Assembly (NCBI RefSeq): GCF_003990045.1 | Contig: NZ_RZGZ01000002.1 | Span: 682,001 to 746,000, forward strand | Source: Labedella endophytica | GTDB lineage: Bacteria > Actinomycetota > Actinomycetes > Actinomycetales > Microbacteriaceae | Reading direction: 5' to 3' | DNA length: 64,000 nt | Shown here: positions 29,568 to 38,245 of the stretch, piece after piece | Layout of the letters: each line of letters begins with the position of its first letter | How positions within the stretch are numbered: the first letter of the stretch is position 1 | The notes under the pieces: generated by a model | Told to the model about the DNA's origin: nothing | Database searches by the model: none | The model's input: the letters and a program-made list of their open reading frames with translations, nothing else | Program-made: the position numbers and the translations under genes

Positions 29568-29609
29568 TGTTCGCTGTTCGCTGTTCGCTGTTCGCTGTTC
29601 GCTGTTCGC
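29568..29609 (+). repeat. Heptanucleotide tandem repeat (TGTTCGC)6
   Basis: Six perfect copies of TGTTCGC in the 266-bp gap between the acetyltransferase and the ABC transporter ATPase. A unit of seven cannot be frame-neutral, so the repeat is probably non-coding. It marks the right border of the polysaccharide locus. Confidence 0.97.
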
Positions 29610-29715
29610 GTCGGATTGTCCCAGTCGCTGGCACCGTTGATGGACGAAATTGTCCAAAGCACCGAGCACGAAGTCAGCGGAGCTGTGCTCCTTAGACGGT
29701 GTACTGTGTGTCGAG

Positions 29716-30825
29716 CTAGCGAACCGCGAGTGAGTCCGCCGACACCTCGATGCGCACGTTGTCGCCGAAGGCGAGCCGCTCGTCCGCCGAGTGCTGCATG
29801 CGGATCGCGACCCCGCTCTCCGTGCGCAGCCGCGTGCGGCGCAGCGACCCGAGGAACGTGCTCTCGAGCACCGTCGCGGGCTCGCCGCGGCCGTCGGCCG
29901 CGAGCCGCACGTTCTCGGGTCGCAGCAGCACCTCCACGGGGCCATCGGGCCGCTCCGCCCGCAGTGGCAGCCGCGCGCCGAAGACGGTCGCGTGACCACC
30001 CATCGCCTCCGCCGGGATCACGCTCGAGAGCCCCACGAAGTCCGCGACGAACGGCGTGGCCGGGTCGCGGTAGAGCTCCTCGGGCGTGCCGATCTGCTCG
30101 ATGCGGCCACCGTTCATCACGGCGATCCGGTCGGAGACGGCGAGCGCCTCCTCCTGGTCGTGCGTCACGAAGACGGTCGTGATCGCGAGCCGCAACTGGA
30201 TGCGGCGGATCTCGTCGCGGAGCTGCACGCGCACCTTCGCATCGAGCGCTGAGAGCGGCTCGTCGAGGAGCAGCACCCGCGGCTCCGTCACGAGGGCACG
30301 CGCGAGCGCCACACGCTGCTGCTGCCCGCCGGAGAGCATCGCCGGGTACCGGTCGCCGAAGTCGCGCAGCCCCACGAGCTCGAGGGCGGCGAGCGCCCGG
30401 TCGCGCGCCTCCGCTTTCTTCACCTTGCGCATGCCGAGGCCGAACATCGTGTTCTCCACCGCGGTGAGGTGCGGGAAGAGGGAGTAGGCCTGGAACACCA
30501 TTCCGAGGTCGCGCTTGTTCGTGGGCACGTGCGACACGTCGGTGCCGCCGATGCGCACCACGCCGCCCTCGGGCGACTCGAGGCCCGCGAGCACCCGCAG
30601 CGCCGTGGTCTTGCCGCACCCCGACGGCCCCAGCAGGGAGACGAACTCCCCCGCCGCGATATCGAGGTCGAGGCCGTGCAGCACGCGGTGTCCGCCGTAC
30701 TCCTTCACGACGTCGCGGAACGACACGCTCGCGCCGTCGATGCCCGACGCCACGAGCGGGTTCGAGCCCGTGGTGCGGGCATCCGGCGCCGTCTCGGCGT
30801 GGGTGACACGTGCTTCCGTGGTCAT
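29716..30825 (-). CDS. ABC importer ATPase, iron/polyamine type (369 aa)
   Basis: Nucleotide-binding subunit of the PotA/FbpC group. Walker A GPSGCGKT (residues 66-73), Q-loop VFQAYSLFPHLTAVEN, signature LSGGQQQRVALARAL, Walker B VLLLDEPLSALDAKVR, H-loop VFVTHDQEEALAVSD. The C-terminal 100 residues form a TOBE-like regulatory domain (VEVLLRPENVRL). ATG at 30825 overlaps the stop of the permease gene (ATGA). It is the last gene of the four-gene operon 33820-29716; the binding protein suggests Fe3+, a phosphonate or a polyamine as cargo. Confidence 0.94.
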   Translation of the reverse strand: MTTEARVTHAETAPDARTTGSNPLVASGIDGASVSFRDVVKEYGGHRVLHGLDLDIAAGEFVSLLGPSGCGKTTALRVLAGLESPEGGVVRIGGTDVSHVPTNKRDLGMVFQAYSLFPHLTAVENTMFGLGMRKVKKAEARDRALAALELVGLRDFGDRYPAMLSGGQQQRVALARALVTEPRVLLLDEPLSALDAKVRVQLRDEIRRIQLRLAITTVFVTHDQEEALAVSDRIAVMNGGRIEQIGTPEELYRDPATPFVADFVGLSSVIPAEAMGGHATVFGARLPLRAERPDGPVEVLLRPENVRLAADGRGEPATVLESTFLGSLRRTRLRTESGVAIRMQHSADERLAFGDNVRIEVSADSLAVR

Positions 30826-31790
30826 GTCGGGTCCTTTCGCGGGGTGGAGCGTCGGAGGGCCGCCGCCGTGCCCACGCGACCGATGAGGAGCAGCAGCAGG
30901 AAGGCGAAGAGCAGCGCGAGGAGCGCGAGGATCACCGCGACGTACGGGTCCTGCTTGTTGACGACGAAGAGCGCCGTCTGGAGGTTCTGCCGGTTGAGCA
31001 GCGACGCGATCGTGAACTCGCCGAGCACCACGGCCACCGAGATGAGCGACGCGGAGAGGAGCCCCACGCGCAGGTTCGGTGCGAGCACCTTGAGGAGCAC
31101 GCTCCCCCAGCCGGCGCCGAGCGACCGCGCGGCCTCCGTGAGGGTGCGCACGTCGATCGCGTCCAGGTTCGCCTGGATCGCCCGGTACGCGTACGGCAGC
31201 ACCGTGACGCCGTACGCGAAGGCGAGGGTCCAGACTCCCGTTCCCACGGCCCGACCGATCGCCAGGTAGATGGGGGCGAGCCCCACCACGAGCACGATCG
31301 CCGGGATCGACAGCGGCAGGAGGCAGAGGAACTCGAGCGGGCGGCGCAGCTTCGGGAAGCGCAGCGTCACGAGGATCATCGTGGGCGCGAGGAGGAACAG
31401 CACGATCGCGACCGTGGTGATCGCGAGCAGGAACGATCCCTGCAGGCCCCGCCAGATGGGCGCGTACTTCCCGGCGTTGGCCGGATCGAGGAGCGCCGTG
31501 TAGTGGCTGAGGTCGTAGCCGCCGCCCGTGGCGCGCAGCGTGAACTCCACCATCGACGCGATCGGGATGAGGAACACGAGCCCCACCACGCCGAGGATCA
31601 CCCACGTGGTCGCGCGGCGCGGAGCGATCGTGGCGCGCACGCGGCCGGAGCGGGGCGCGCGGGCTCCCGACGGCGACGGGGCGGCGGGAGTCACCGTGGG
31701 GGCGGCAGCGGATGCAGCCGCAGATGCAGCCGCGTCGGGCGTGCCCGGCATGCCCGTGGACGGGGCGCCGGTGCGGGTCAGGCCTGCCAT
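30822..31790 (-). CDS. ABC importer permease, second subunit (322 aa)
   Basis: Six-helix inner-membrane permease of the PotC/FbpB type. The N-terminal 55 residues are an Ala/Pro/Ser-rich extension (DAAASAAASAAAPTVTP) before the first helix, longer than usual. The EAA loop is visible as LTEAARSLGAGWGSVLLKVLAPNL, contacting the ATPase. Start at ATG 31790 overlaps the end of the first permease by 13 bp. Confidence 0.92.
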   Translation of the reverse strand: MAGLTRTGAPSTGMPGTPDAAASAAASAAAPTVTPAAPSPSGARAPRSGRVRATIAPRRATTWVILGVVGLVFLIPIASMVEFTLRATGGGYDLSHYTALLDPANAGKYAPIWRGLQGSFLLAITTVAIVLFLLAPTMILVTLRFPKLRRPLEFLCLLPLSIPAIVLVVGLAPIYLAIGRAVGTGVWTLAFAYGVTVLPYAYRAIQANLDAIDVRTLTEAARSLGAGWGSVLLKVLAPNLRVGLLSASLISVAVVLGEFTIASLLNRQNLQTALFVVNKQDPYVAVILALLALLFAFLLLLLIGRVGTAAALRRSTPRKDPT

Positions 31791-32683
31791 CGTGCGGCCC
31801 TCCGCTGGACGAGCGCGTAGAGCGTCATCACCACCGCCATGATCACGATCATGCCGAGGGCGAGCACGCCGGCCACGTTCTCTCGGCCGAGCACCGTCTC
31901 GCTCGTGAGCGCCGTGCGGATCTGCAGCGGTACGATCGACGACCCCTGGCTCGACAGCGCGGCCGCCGTCGCATACGACGAGAACGCGTTCGCGATGAGC
32001 AGCAGAAAGCTCGCGAGGAACGACGGCGCGAGCACCGGGATCCCCACCTTCCGCCAGAACGCCGCGCGCGTGCCGCCGAGAGTCAGCGTCGCCTCGAGCC
32101 ACTGGGGCTTCAGCCCCGCGAGGGCGGGGAGGAACGTGATCACCATGAGCGGCACCTGGAAGTAGACATAGGGCAGGACGAGGCCGGGCAGCTCGTAGAT
32201 CCACGCGCCATCGGCGAAGATGTCGATCCCGAACGCGTCCTGCAAGAGGAGCGTGACGACGCCCTGCAGGCCGATCGTCGCGATGAACGCGAACGCGAGC
32301 ATGACGCCGCCGAACTGGGCGAGCACGCCGCTCGCCGCGTCGACGATCGCGCGGGCGCGGCCGCCCTCCGGGAAGCCGAGCATGGCGTAGCTGAGCGCCG
32401 CGCCCACGACGGCGCCGATCGCCGCGGTGAGGAACGACAACCACGTGGAGTTCCAGAACGCGCCGAGGATCACCGGGTCCGTGAGCGCCGCGAGGTTGTC
32501 GAGCGTGAACGCGCCGTCGGCGGTGAAGAGGCCGCTCGCGAGGGCGATGCCCGTGGGGAGGGCGAGGAAGACGACGACGTACGCGCCGAACGGGAGCAGC
32601 CCGAGGACTGCAGGGGCGGGGGCACGCCGGCGCCGTCGACCGGAGTCGACGGCACCGACGCCCGCGTGAACTGCGGAGGTCAC
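31778..32683 (-). CDS. ABC importer permease, first subunit (301 aa)
   Basis: Six to seven transmembrane helices with the PotB-like fold. The EAA-type loop is LEATLTLGGTRAAFWRKVGIPVLAPSF. GTG at 32683 is used as start, giving a short cytoplasmic tail with RRRRR before the first helix. It stands six bases behind the binding-protein gene and is coupled to the next permease by overlap. Confidence 0.92.
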   Translation of the reverse strand: MTSAVHAGVGAVDSGRRRRRAPAPAVLGLLPFGAYVVVFLALPTGIALASGLFTADGAFTLDNLAALTDPVILGAFWNSTWLSFLTAAIGAVVGAALSYAMLGFPEGGRARAIVDAASGVLAQFGGVMLAFAFIATIGLQGVVTLLLQDAFGIDIFADGAWIYELPGLVLPYVYFQVPLMVITFLPALAGLKPQWLEATLTLGGTRAAFWRKVGIPVLAPSFLASFLLLIANAFSSYATAAALSSQGSSIVPLQIRTALTSETVLGRENVAGVLALGMIVIMAVVMTLYALVQRRAARWQA

Positions 32684-32689
32684 GGGTGG

Positions 32690-33820
32690 TTAGCCGACCG
32701 CGGCGGCCCATTCGGCTCCGAGGAGCTCACCCGCCGTAGCGCTCTGGTCGGACGTCGGCACGACGACCTCGCTCGGGGCCTCGGGGAGCGCCTCGAACAG
32801 GTCGGCGTCGATCGTGCCGGCCTCCTCCATCGCGTCGGCGAGCACCGGGCGGGCGCCACCGGCGAGCCACAGGTTCTGCGCCTCGTCGCTGTAGAGGAAC
32901 TCCTGCCACAGGCGAGCGGCCGCGGGGTTCGGCGCGTCCGCGTTCACGGCCTGGTTGTAGTAGCCGGCGTAGCCCGTACCCGGGAGGATCTTGACCTTCC
33001 AGTCGGGGTTGTCCGCGGCGTGCGTCACGTTGAGGTAATCCCAGTCGAAGACGACGGGGGTCTCGCCGGAGGCGACGGTGGCGCTCGTGACGTCGAGCTT
33101 CAGCATGTTGCCGGCAGCATTGAGTTCCTTGAAGAACTCGATGCCGGGGCCGAAGTCGTCGAGGTCGCCGCCGTTCTGCACGGTCGCGAGGCCCACGGCG
33201 GCAAAGGCCGCACCGGCCTGCGTCGGGTCGCCGTTGATGGCGACGGAACCCTTGTAGTCGTCGTCGAGCAGGTCGCTGAGCTCCTCGGGAGCGTCGAACT
33301 TCGACGAGTCGTAGCCGATCGACATGTATCCGCCGTAGTCGCCGGTGAAGAGTCCGCTCTCCTCCTTCAGCGCCTCGGGGATCGAGTCCCACTGCTCCAC
33401 CTTGTACGGGGCGAACTTGTCCGTGTTCTCGAGGGCCACCGTGAGGCCGAGGTCGAAGACGTCGGGAGCGGTGTCGAGGCCAGCGTTCGTCTCCGCGGCC
33501 TGGATCTCCTCGGCGCTCGACGCGTCGGGCGAGGCCTCGTTGATCGTGATCTCCGGGTACTTCGCGGCGAACGCGTCGAGGACGGCACCGTAGTTGGCCC
33601 AGTCGCGCGGGAGGGCGATCACGTTGAGCTGACCCTCGGCCTTCGCGGCGGCCTCGAGGTCGGCGAGCGACCCGAAGTCGGCGAGGCTCGTGGCGGTGGC
33701 GGCGTCGACGGAGTCGCTTCCGCCGGATGCGGCGTCAGCCCCTCCGGACGAGCATGCTCCGAGGAGCAGGGTGATGGACGCGGCGGCCGCGAGTGCGGCC
33801 AGGCCTCGACGTGTGGACAT
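32690..33820 (-). CDS. ABC importer substrate-binding lipoprotein (376 aa)
   Basis: Secreted lipoprotein with lipobox LLLGAC (Cys23) and a type II periplasmic-binding fold (SBP_bac_6/PotD-FbpA-like): LNVIALPRDWANYGAVLDAFAAKYP at the N-lobe, VVFDWDYLNV and GYAGYYNQAVNADAPNPAAA in the C-lobe. The tyrosines GYAGYY might take part in ligand binding as in ferric-binding proteins, but the ligand is not certain: Fe3+, thiamine, aminoethylphosphonate and polyamines are all transported by this group. First gene of the operon. A perfect AGGTTAGG half-site, as in DtxR/IdeR boxes, lies 52 bp upstream at 33872-33879 but without its partner. Confidence 0.9.
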   Translation of the reverse strand: MSTRRGLAALAAAASITLLLGACSSGGADAASGGSDSVDAATATSLADFGSLADLEAAAKAEGQLNVIALPRDWANYGAVLDAFAAKYPEITINEASPDASSAEEIQAAETNAGLDTAPDVFDLGLTVALENTDKFAPYKVEQWDSIPEALKEESGLFTGDYGGYMSIGYDSSKFDAPEELSDLLDDDYKGSVAINGDPTQAGAAFAAVGLATVQNGGDLDDFGPGIEFFKELNAAGNMLKLDVTSATVASGETPVVFDWDYLNVTHAADNPDWKVKILPGTGYAGYYNQAVNADAPNPAAARLWQEFLYSDEAQNLWLAGGARPVLADAMEEAGTIDADLFEALPEAPSEVVVPTSDQSATAGELLGAEWAAAVG

Positions 33821-33975
33821 GGTTTCCTCCAGTGCTGCGCCGAGGACGGGTATGGCTCGGCTGCCTCCCGGAGGTTAGGACCGCCACACGACGCACCGCT
33901 GTCCGCCCGGTGAACACCCCGTGAAGCGCACCCCAACCACGCCTCCCGCCTCCCCGCCCCTTTCCCCTCTCCCCC

Positions 33976-34025
33976 CTGAAAACTTCCTATGTGGTCGAAA
34001 ATTCGAGCCCATAGGAAGTTTTTAG
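33976..34025 (-). terminator. Nested hairpin, probable terminator of the DUF3097 gene
   Basis: Arms AAAACTTCCTATG (33979-33991) and CATAGGAAGTTTT (34010-34022) pair over 13 bp, extended outward by CTG/TAG and C/G-rich flanks. Inside the loop is a second small palindrome, TCGAA AA TTCGA (33995-34006). It lies just behind the stop of the minus-strand gene at 34041 and reads as a terminator with a U-rich descending arm in that direction. Confidence 0.65.
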
Positions 34026-34040
34026 GAGGGAGAGAGGGGG

Positions 34041-34904
34041 TCAGGAGGTGGGTTCGGTGACGAAGTCGATGAGGTGCTCGACGCGGCCGAGGAGCTCGGG
34101 CTCGAGGTCGCCGAACGAGTTCACCTTCGAGAGGATGTGCTGCCACGCCGCCGCGATGTCCGCTTGCGTCTCGTACGGCCAGCCGAACGAGCGGCAGATC
34201 CCCTTCTTCCACTCGATGTTCCGCGGAATCGTGGGCCACGCCTCGATGCCGAGCCGCTGCGGCTTCACCGCCTGCCACACGTCGATGAACGGGTGCCCCA
34301 CCACGAGCACGTGTTCGCGGAACGCCGGCTTCACCGCGCTCGCGACGATGCGGCTCTCCTTCGACCCCTGCACGAGGTGGTCGACGAGCACCCCGATGCG
34401 GCGATCCCGCGTGGGCTGCGCCTCCTCGAGGTGGGTCGCGAGGTCGTCGATGCCGCCGAGGTACTCCACGACCACGCCCTCGACGCGCAGATCGTGACCC
34501 CACACCTTCTCCACGAGCTCGGCGTCGTGCCGGCCCTCCACGTAGATGCGGCTCGCGCGCGCGGTGCGGGCGCGGTGGTTCTCCACGGCGAAGGAGCCGG
34601 AGGCGGTGCGCTTCGGCGCGGTCTTCGCGGCCGACGGAGCGGGGGCCGTGAGCGTGACGGGCGCACCGTCGATCATGAAGCCGGGGCCGAGCGGGAACGC
34701 CCGCACCTTGCCGCGGCGGTCCTCCAGCTCGATCATGCGGGAATCGGCGCGCACGACGGCGCCCACCCAGCCGGTCGCCAGCTCCTCGATCACCATGTCG
34801 CGTTCGACGGGCACCTGCGGGATCACCTTCCGGCCGGCCGCGCGCCAGTCCCCGGCGAGCACGTCGCCCCCGTAGCGGTCGAACGGGTCGCTGGAATCCA
34901 TCAC
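34041..34904 (-). CDS. DUF3097-family protein (287 aa)
   Basis: Conserved actinobacterial protein of unknown function. N-terminal YGGDVLAGDW and a PxVP motif, a small beta domain (residues 45-90), then a TOPRIM-like core RIYVEGRHDAELVEKVWG with GVVVEYLGGIDDLATHL and IGVLVDHLVQGSKESRI, and the very conserved WPTIPRNIEWKKGIC and SFGDLEPELLGRVEHLIDFVTEP at the end. The family is nearly always a single-copy core gene, which marks this part as chromosome backbone. Start is the first of two adjacent ATGs. Confidence 0.9.
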   Translation of the reverse strand: MMDSSDPFDRYGGDVLAGDWRAAGRKVIPQVPVERDMVIEELATGWVGAVVRADSRMIELEDRRGKVRAFPLGPGFMIDGAPVTLTAPAPSAAKTAPKRTASGSFAVENHRARTARASRIYVEGRHDAELVEKVWGHDLRVEGVVVEYLGGIDDLATHLEEAQPTRDRRIGVLVDHLVQGSKESRIVASAVKPAFREHVLVVGHPFIDVWQAVKPQRLGIEAWPTIPRNIEWKKGICRSFGWPYETQADIAAAWQHILSKVNSFGDLEPELLGRVEHLIDFVTEPTS

Positions 34905-35151
34905 CCCGTCACGCTAATCGCGGCCGGCCCGGGCGCCGCCGAGCCACGCCGCTCCCCGGTCCGTCACCCGATCCCCGAACCTGTCGACGGGACGTCACCC
35001 TCCGCGCAACCCGGCACGCGTCGACACGCTCAGCGACCGATGCGTGCTCAAGCAACCTGAACGAGCCCTGGGACTGGGCTGGGTGGATGGACGGGGTATG
35101 AAGCCGCCACCTAGACTTCTAGCCACACTCAGGAAACGGGAGAGTGGGCAC

Positions 35152-37308
35152 ATGCTCGCGAGGTTCACAACGGCTGCGGCCGCCCTGGTTGTCGCGGCCG
35201 CAACGGCGGTGCTCCCCCTGTCCGCCGGTTCCGCTCTCGCGTCGACACCGGCCGCCAGCTCCGAGAACGCCGTCTCGACGTCCGCCACGACGGACACCGC
35301 GGTCCCCGCGATCCGCTCCGCCGAGGCGCCCGTCGACCTCGGCAGCGAGCACGTCGTCGACAACTCCGGTGTGCTCGACGCCGCCGGGATCTCCGCGATC
35401 GAGGACGCCATCGGCGAACTCCAGCGGGAGGACGTCGACCTCTGGGTCGTCTATGTGGGCGAGTTCTCCTCCCCCACCGACGCCGAGACCTGGGCCAACA
35501 ACACGGCCGAGCAGAACGGCCTCGGCCCGAACCAGTACCTCCTGGCCGTGGCGACGGACTCCCGCAACTACTACCTGTCGGGCGACACATCCGGCCCCGT
35601 CTCGGGCGACCAGCTCACCTCCATCGAGGAGGACCAGATCCTCCCCGCGCTGCGCGACGACGACTGGTCGGGCGCCGGCGTCGCCGCCGCGAACGGCCTC
35701 CGCGACGTGCTCGCGGGCAGCTACGGCTCGTCCGGCTCCGGCTTCTTCTGGATCCTCATCGCGGGTGTCGTAGGCATCGGCGCCGTCATCTTCTTCGTGG
35801 CCCGTTCCCGCCGCCGCACCTCGGGCACCTCGGGTGCGACCGGGCCCGCCGCGCCCGCGGCCGTTCCCACCGCCGAGCTCCAGCGCCAGGCCGGCATCGC
35901 CCTCGTACGCACCGACGACGCCGTGCGCACGAGTGAGCAGGAGCTGAGCTTCGCCGTGGCCCAGTACGGCGCCGAGAGCACCGTCGCGTTCCGCGCCTCG
36001 ATCGACGCGGCGAAGGCGAAGCTCACGGAGGCGTTCACGCTCAAGCAGCAGCTCGACGACCACATCGAGGACACTGAGCAGCAGGTGCGCGAGTGGAACG
36101 AACGCATCATCGCGCTGTGCGACGCGGCGGACGACGACCTCGACGCGCAGGCCGAGTCGTTCGCGCAGCTGCGGGCGATCGAGCAGAACGCCCCCGAGAC
36201 CCTCGCGACCATCCGCACCGAGGTCGCCTCGGCCCGCGACAGACTTCCGGGCACGAGCCAGCGGCTCGAGGCCGCACGTGCCCGTCTCGCCGCGAGCGCT
36301 CTCGAACCCGTCGTCGACAACGTGCGCGAGGCCGACGGACTCCTCGCCTTCGCCGACGAACGCTTCGCCGAAGCCGACACCGCGATCGCCGGCCAGCGCG
36401 GGGGCGAGGCCGCCGTCGCGATCCGGGCCGCAGAGACCGCGGGCGACCAGGCCGTCGCCCTCCTCGACGCCGTCGACCGGCGCCTCGAGCAGCTCGACCA
36501 CGCCGAGCAGACCATCCCCGGCCTCCTCTCCGAGATCGACGCCGACATCGCGGCCGCCCGCGCTCGCGGCCAACGCGGGGGCGACCTCGCCGCCGCCGTG
36601 GCCGCCGCGGAGACCGTCGTGGCCGACGTCCGCGCAGCGCAATCATCCGCCGCCCCGGGCGACCCCGTCGCCACTCTCGACCGCCTCACGGCCGCGTCCA
36701 CGTCGATCGATGCCGCGACGGAGGAGGTGCGCGCCGCAGACGAGGCCGCCCGCCGCGCCTCGAGCCTCCTCGGCTCCGTGCTCGTCTCGGCCCGGGCCAA
36801 GGTGAGCGCCGCCGAGGACTTCATCTCCTCCCGCCGCGGAGCGATCACCGAGGACGCCCGAACGCGACTCGCGAGCGCCGGTCAGTCGCTCGTGCGGGCC
36901 GAGCAGCTCGGCGCGACCGACCCCGCCGCGGCCCTCGAGCACGCCCAGCGCGCCGAGTCCCTCGCCTCCGACGCCATGCGCGCCGCCCAGGTGGACATGA
37001 ACTCCTACTCCTCGCCCCGCATGAGCACGGGTAGCGGCATCGGCGATGCCGCGACGGGTTCGGTGATCGGCAACATCCTCACCGACATGCTCCTCGGCGG
37101 CGGAAGCAGCCGCCGCGGCGGCTATGGCGGAGGCGGTGGCGGTGGGATCTTCGGCGGCAGCGGCGGCGGATTCGGTGGCGGCTTCGGCGGCAGCGGACGC
37201 TCGCGCTCCGGAGGCGGCGGCTTCGGCGGCGGATCGCGCTCCCGTTCGAGCTTCGGCGGCTCCCGCGGCGGCGGCGGTCGATCCCGTTCCGGCGGCGGCC
37301 GGTTCTGA
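35152..37308 (+). CDS. TPM-domain envelope protein with long coiled coil (718 aa)
   Basis: A signal peptide (residues 1-30) is followed by a TPM domain (about 65-190) with VVDNSGVLDAAGISAIEDAI and LWVVYVGEFSSPTDAETWANN, a transmembrane helix at about 203-222, and some 350 residues of alpha-helical, Ala/Glu/Arg-rich coiled coil. The last 75 residues are almost only Gly, Ser, Arg and Phe. TPM proteins (YgcG, Psb32) are linked to membrane-protein repair. ATG 35152 is chosen over the frame opening at 35044 because the signal peptide starts there. It is followed 88 bp later by a PspA gene, a recurrent pairing in actinobacteria. Confidence 0.9.
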   Translation: MLARFTTAAAALVVAAATAVLPLSAGSALASTPAASSENAVSTSATTDTAVPAIRSAEAPVDLGSEHVVDNSGVLDAAGISAIEDAIGELQREDVDLWVVYVGEFSSPTDAETWANNTAEQNGLGPNQYLLAVATDSRNYYLSGDTSGPVSGDQLTSIEEDQILPALRDDDWSGAGVAAANGLRDVLAGSYGSSGSGFFWILIAGVVGIGAVIFFVARSRRRTSGTSGATGPAAPAAVPTAELQRQAGIALVRTDDAVRTSEQELSFAVAQYGAESTVAFRASIDAAKAKLTEAFTLKQQLDDHIEDTEQQVREWNERIIALCDAADDDLDAQAESFAQLRAIEQNAPETLATIRTEVASARDRLPGTSQRLEAARARLAASALEPVVDNVREADGLLAFADERFAEADTAIAGQRGGEAAVAIRAAETAGDQAVALLDAVDRRLEQLDHAEQTIPGLLSEIDADIAAARARGQRGGDLAAAVAAAETVVADVRAAQSSAAPGDPVATLDRLTAASTSIDAATEEVRAADEAARRASSLLGSVLVSARAKVSAAEDFISSRRGAITEDARTRLASAGQSLVRAEQLGATDPAAALEHAQRAESLASDAMRAAQVDMNSYSSPRMSTGSGIGDAATGSVIGNILTDMLLGGGSSRRGGYGGGGGGGIFGGSGGGFGGGFGGSGRSRSGGGGFGGGSRSRSSFGGSRGGGGRSRSGGGRF

Positions 37309-37396
37309 TCCACAGACCGCACTCGACCCGCACCGCCGACAGACCGATGATCTTCCTGACCCACAGACGACAGCACCACGACGAGAGGAACCACTC

Positions 37397-38170
37397 ATGA
37401 GCAAGCAGTCCATCTTCGGCCGAATCAGCCAGCTCGCCCGCGCCAACATCAACGCCCTCCTCGACCAGGCTGAGGACCCGCAGAAGATGCTCGACCAGAT
37501 GGTGCGCGACTTCACCAACTCGATCGCCGACGCCGAGAGCGCCATCGCCGAGACCATCGGCAACCTCCGCATGCTCGAGCAGGACCATGCCGAGGACGTG
37601 CGCGCCGCGCAGGAGTGGGGCCAGAAGGCCATTGCCGCGAGCCGCAAGGGCGATGAGTTGCGCAGCGCCGGCCACACCGCCGACGCCGACAAGTTCGACA
37701 ACCTCGCGAAGGTCGCCCTGCAGCGTCAGATGAGTGAGGAGCGCGAGGCGAGGAGCGCCGAGCCGCAGATCGCCGCCCAGACCGACGTGGTCAACAAGCT
37801 CAAGTCGGGCCTCGACAGCATGAAGGGCAAGCTCGAGCAGCTGAAGTCGAAGCGCAGCGAGCTCATCGCCCGCTCGAAGACCGCCGAAGCGCAGCAGCGC
37901 GTGCACGACGCCGTGAAGAGCATCGACATCATGGACCCGACGAGCGAAGTCTCGCGCTTCGAGGACAAGATCCGTCGCGAGGAGGCCAAGGCCGCCGGCC
38001 AGGCCGAGCTCGCCGCGTCGAGCCTCGACGCGCAGTTCGAGTCGCTCGAGGACCTCGGCGAGCTCACCGAGGTGGAGGCGCGCCTCGCCGCGCTGAAGCA
38101 CGGCGGCTCCTCCACCCCGCTCCCCGCCGTCGAGGCCACCCCCGGCACGTCCTACACGCCGGGACAGTGA
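37397..38170 (+). CDS. pspA: PspA/IM30-family membrane-stress protein (257 aa)
   Basis: ESCRT-III-like helical protein that binds and protects stressed membranes. Starts SIFGRISQLARANINALLDQAEDPQKMLDQMVRDF, the amphipathic membrane helix and DPxKxxDQ motif of the family, then long coiled-coil helices with NLRMLEQD and KSIDIMDPTSEVSRFEDKIRREEA. The C-terminal 30 residues are Pro/Thr/Ser-rich. Being co-directional with the TPM gene suggests one envelope-stress unit. Confidence 0.95.
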   Translation: MSKQSIFGRISQLARANINALLDQAEDPQKMLDQMVRDFTNSIADAESAIAETIGNLRMLEQDHAEDVRAAQEWGQKAIAASRKGDELRSAGHTADADKFDNLAKVALQRQMSEEREARSAEPQIAAQTDVVNKLKSGLDSMKGKLEQLKSKRSELIARSKTAEAQQRVHDAVKSIDIMDPTSEVSRFEDKIRREEAKAAGQAELAASSLDAQFESLEDLGELTEVEARLAALKHGGSSTPLPAVEATPGTSYTPGQ

Positions 38171-38245
38171 CCCGGCGTTCCCCGATGCCCCGGTCGGGCG
38201 GCGCGAGCACCCCTCGCGTCGCCCGCCGTCGGGCGGAGGGCTGAC

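Noticed and set aside
29480-30619. Long minus-strand frame through the heptamer repeat and the ABC ATPase
   Set aside because: It is a shadow of the ATPase gene in another frame, kept open through the TGTTCGC units.
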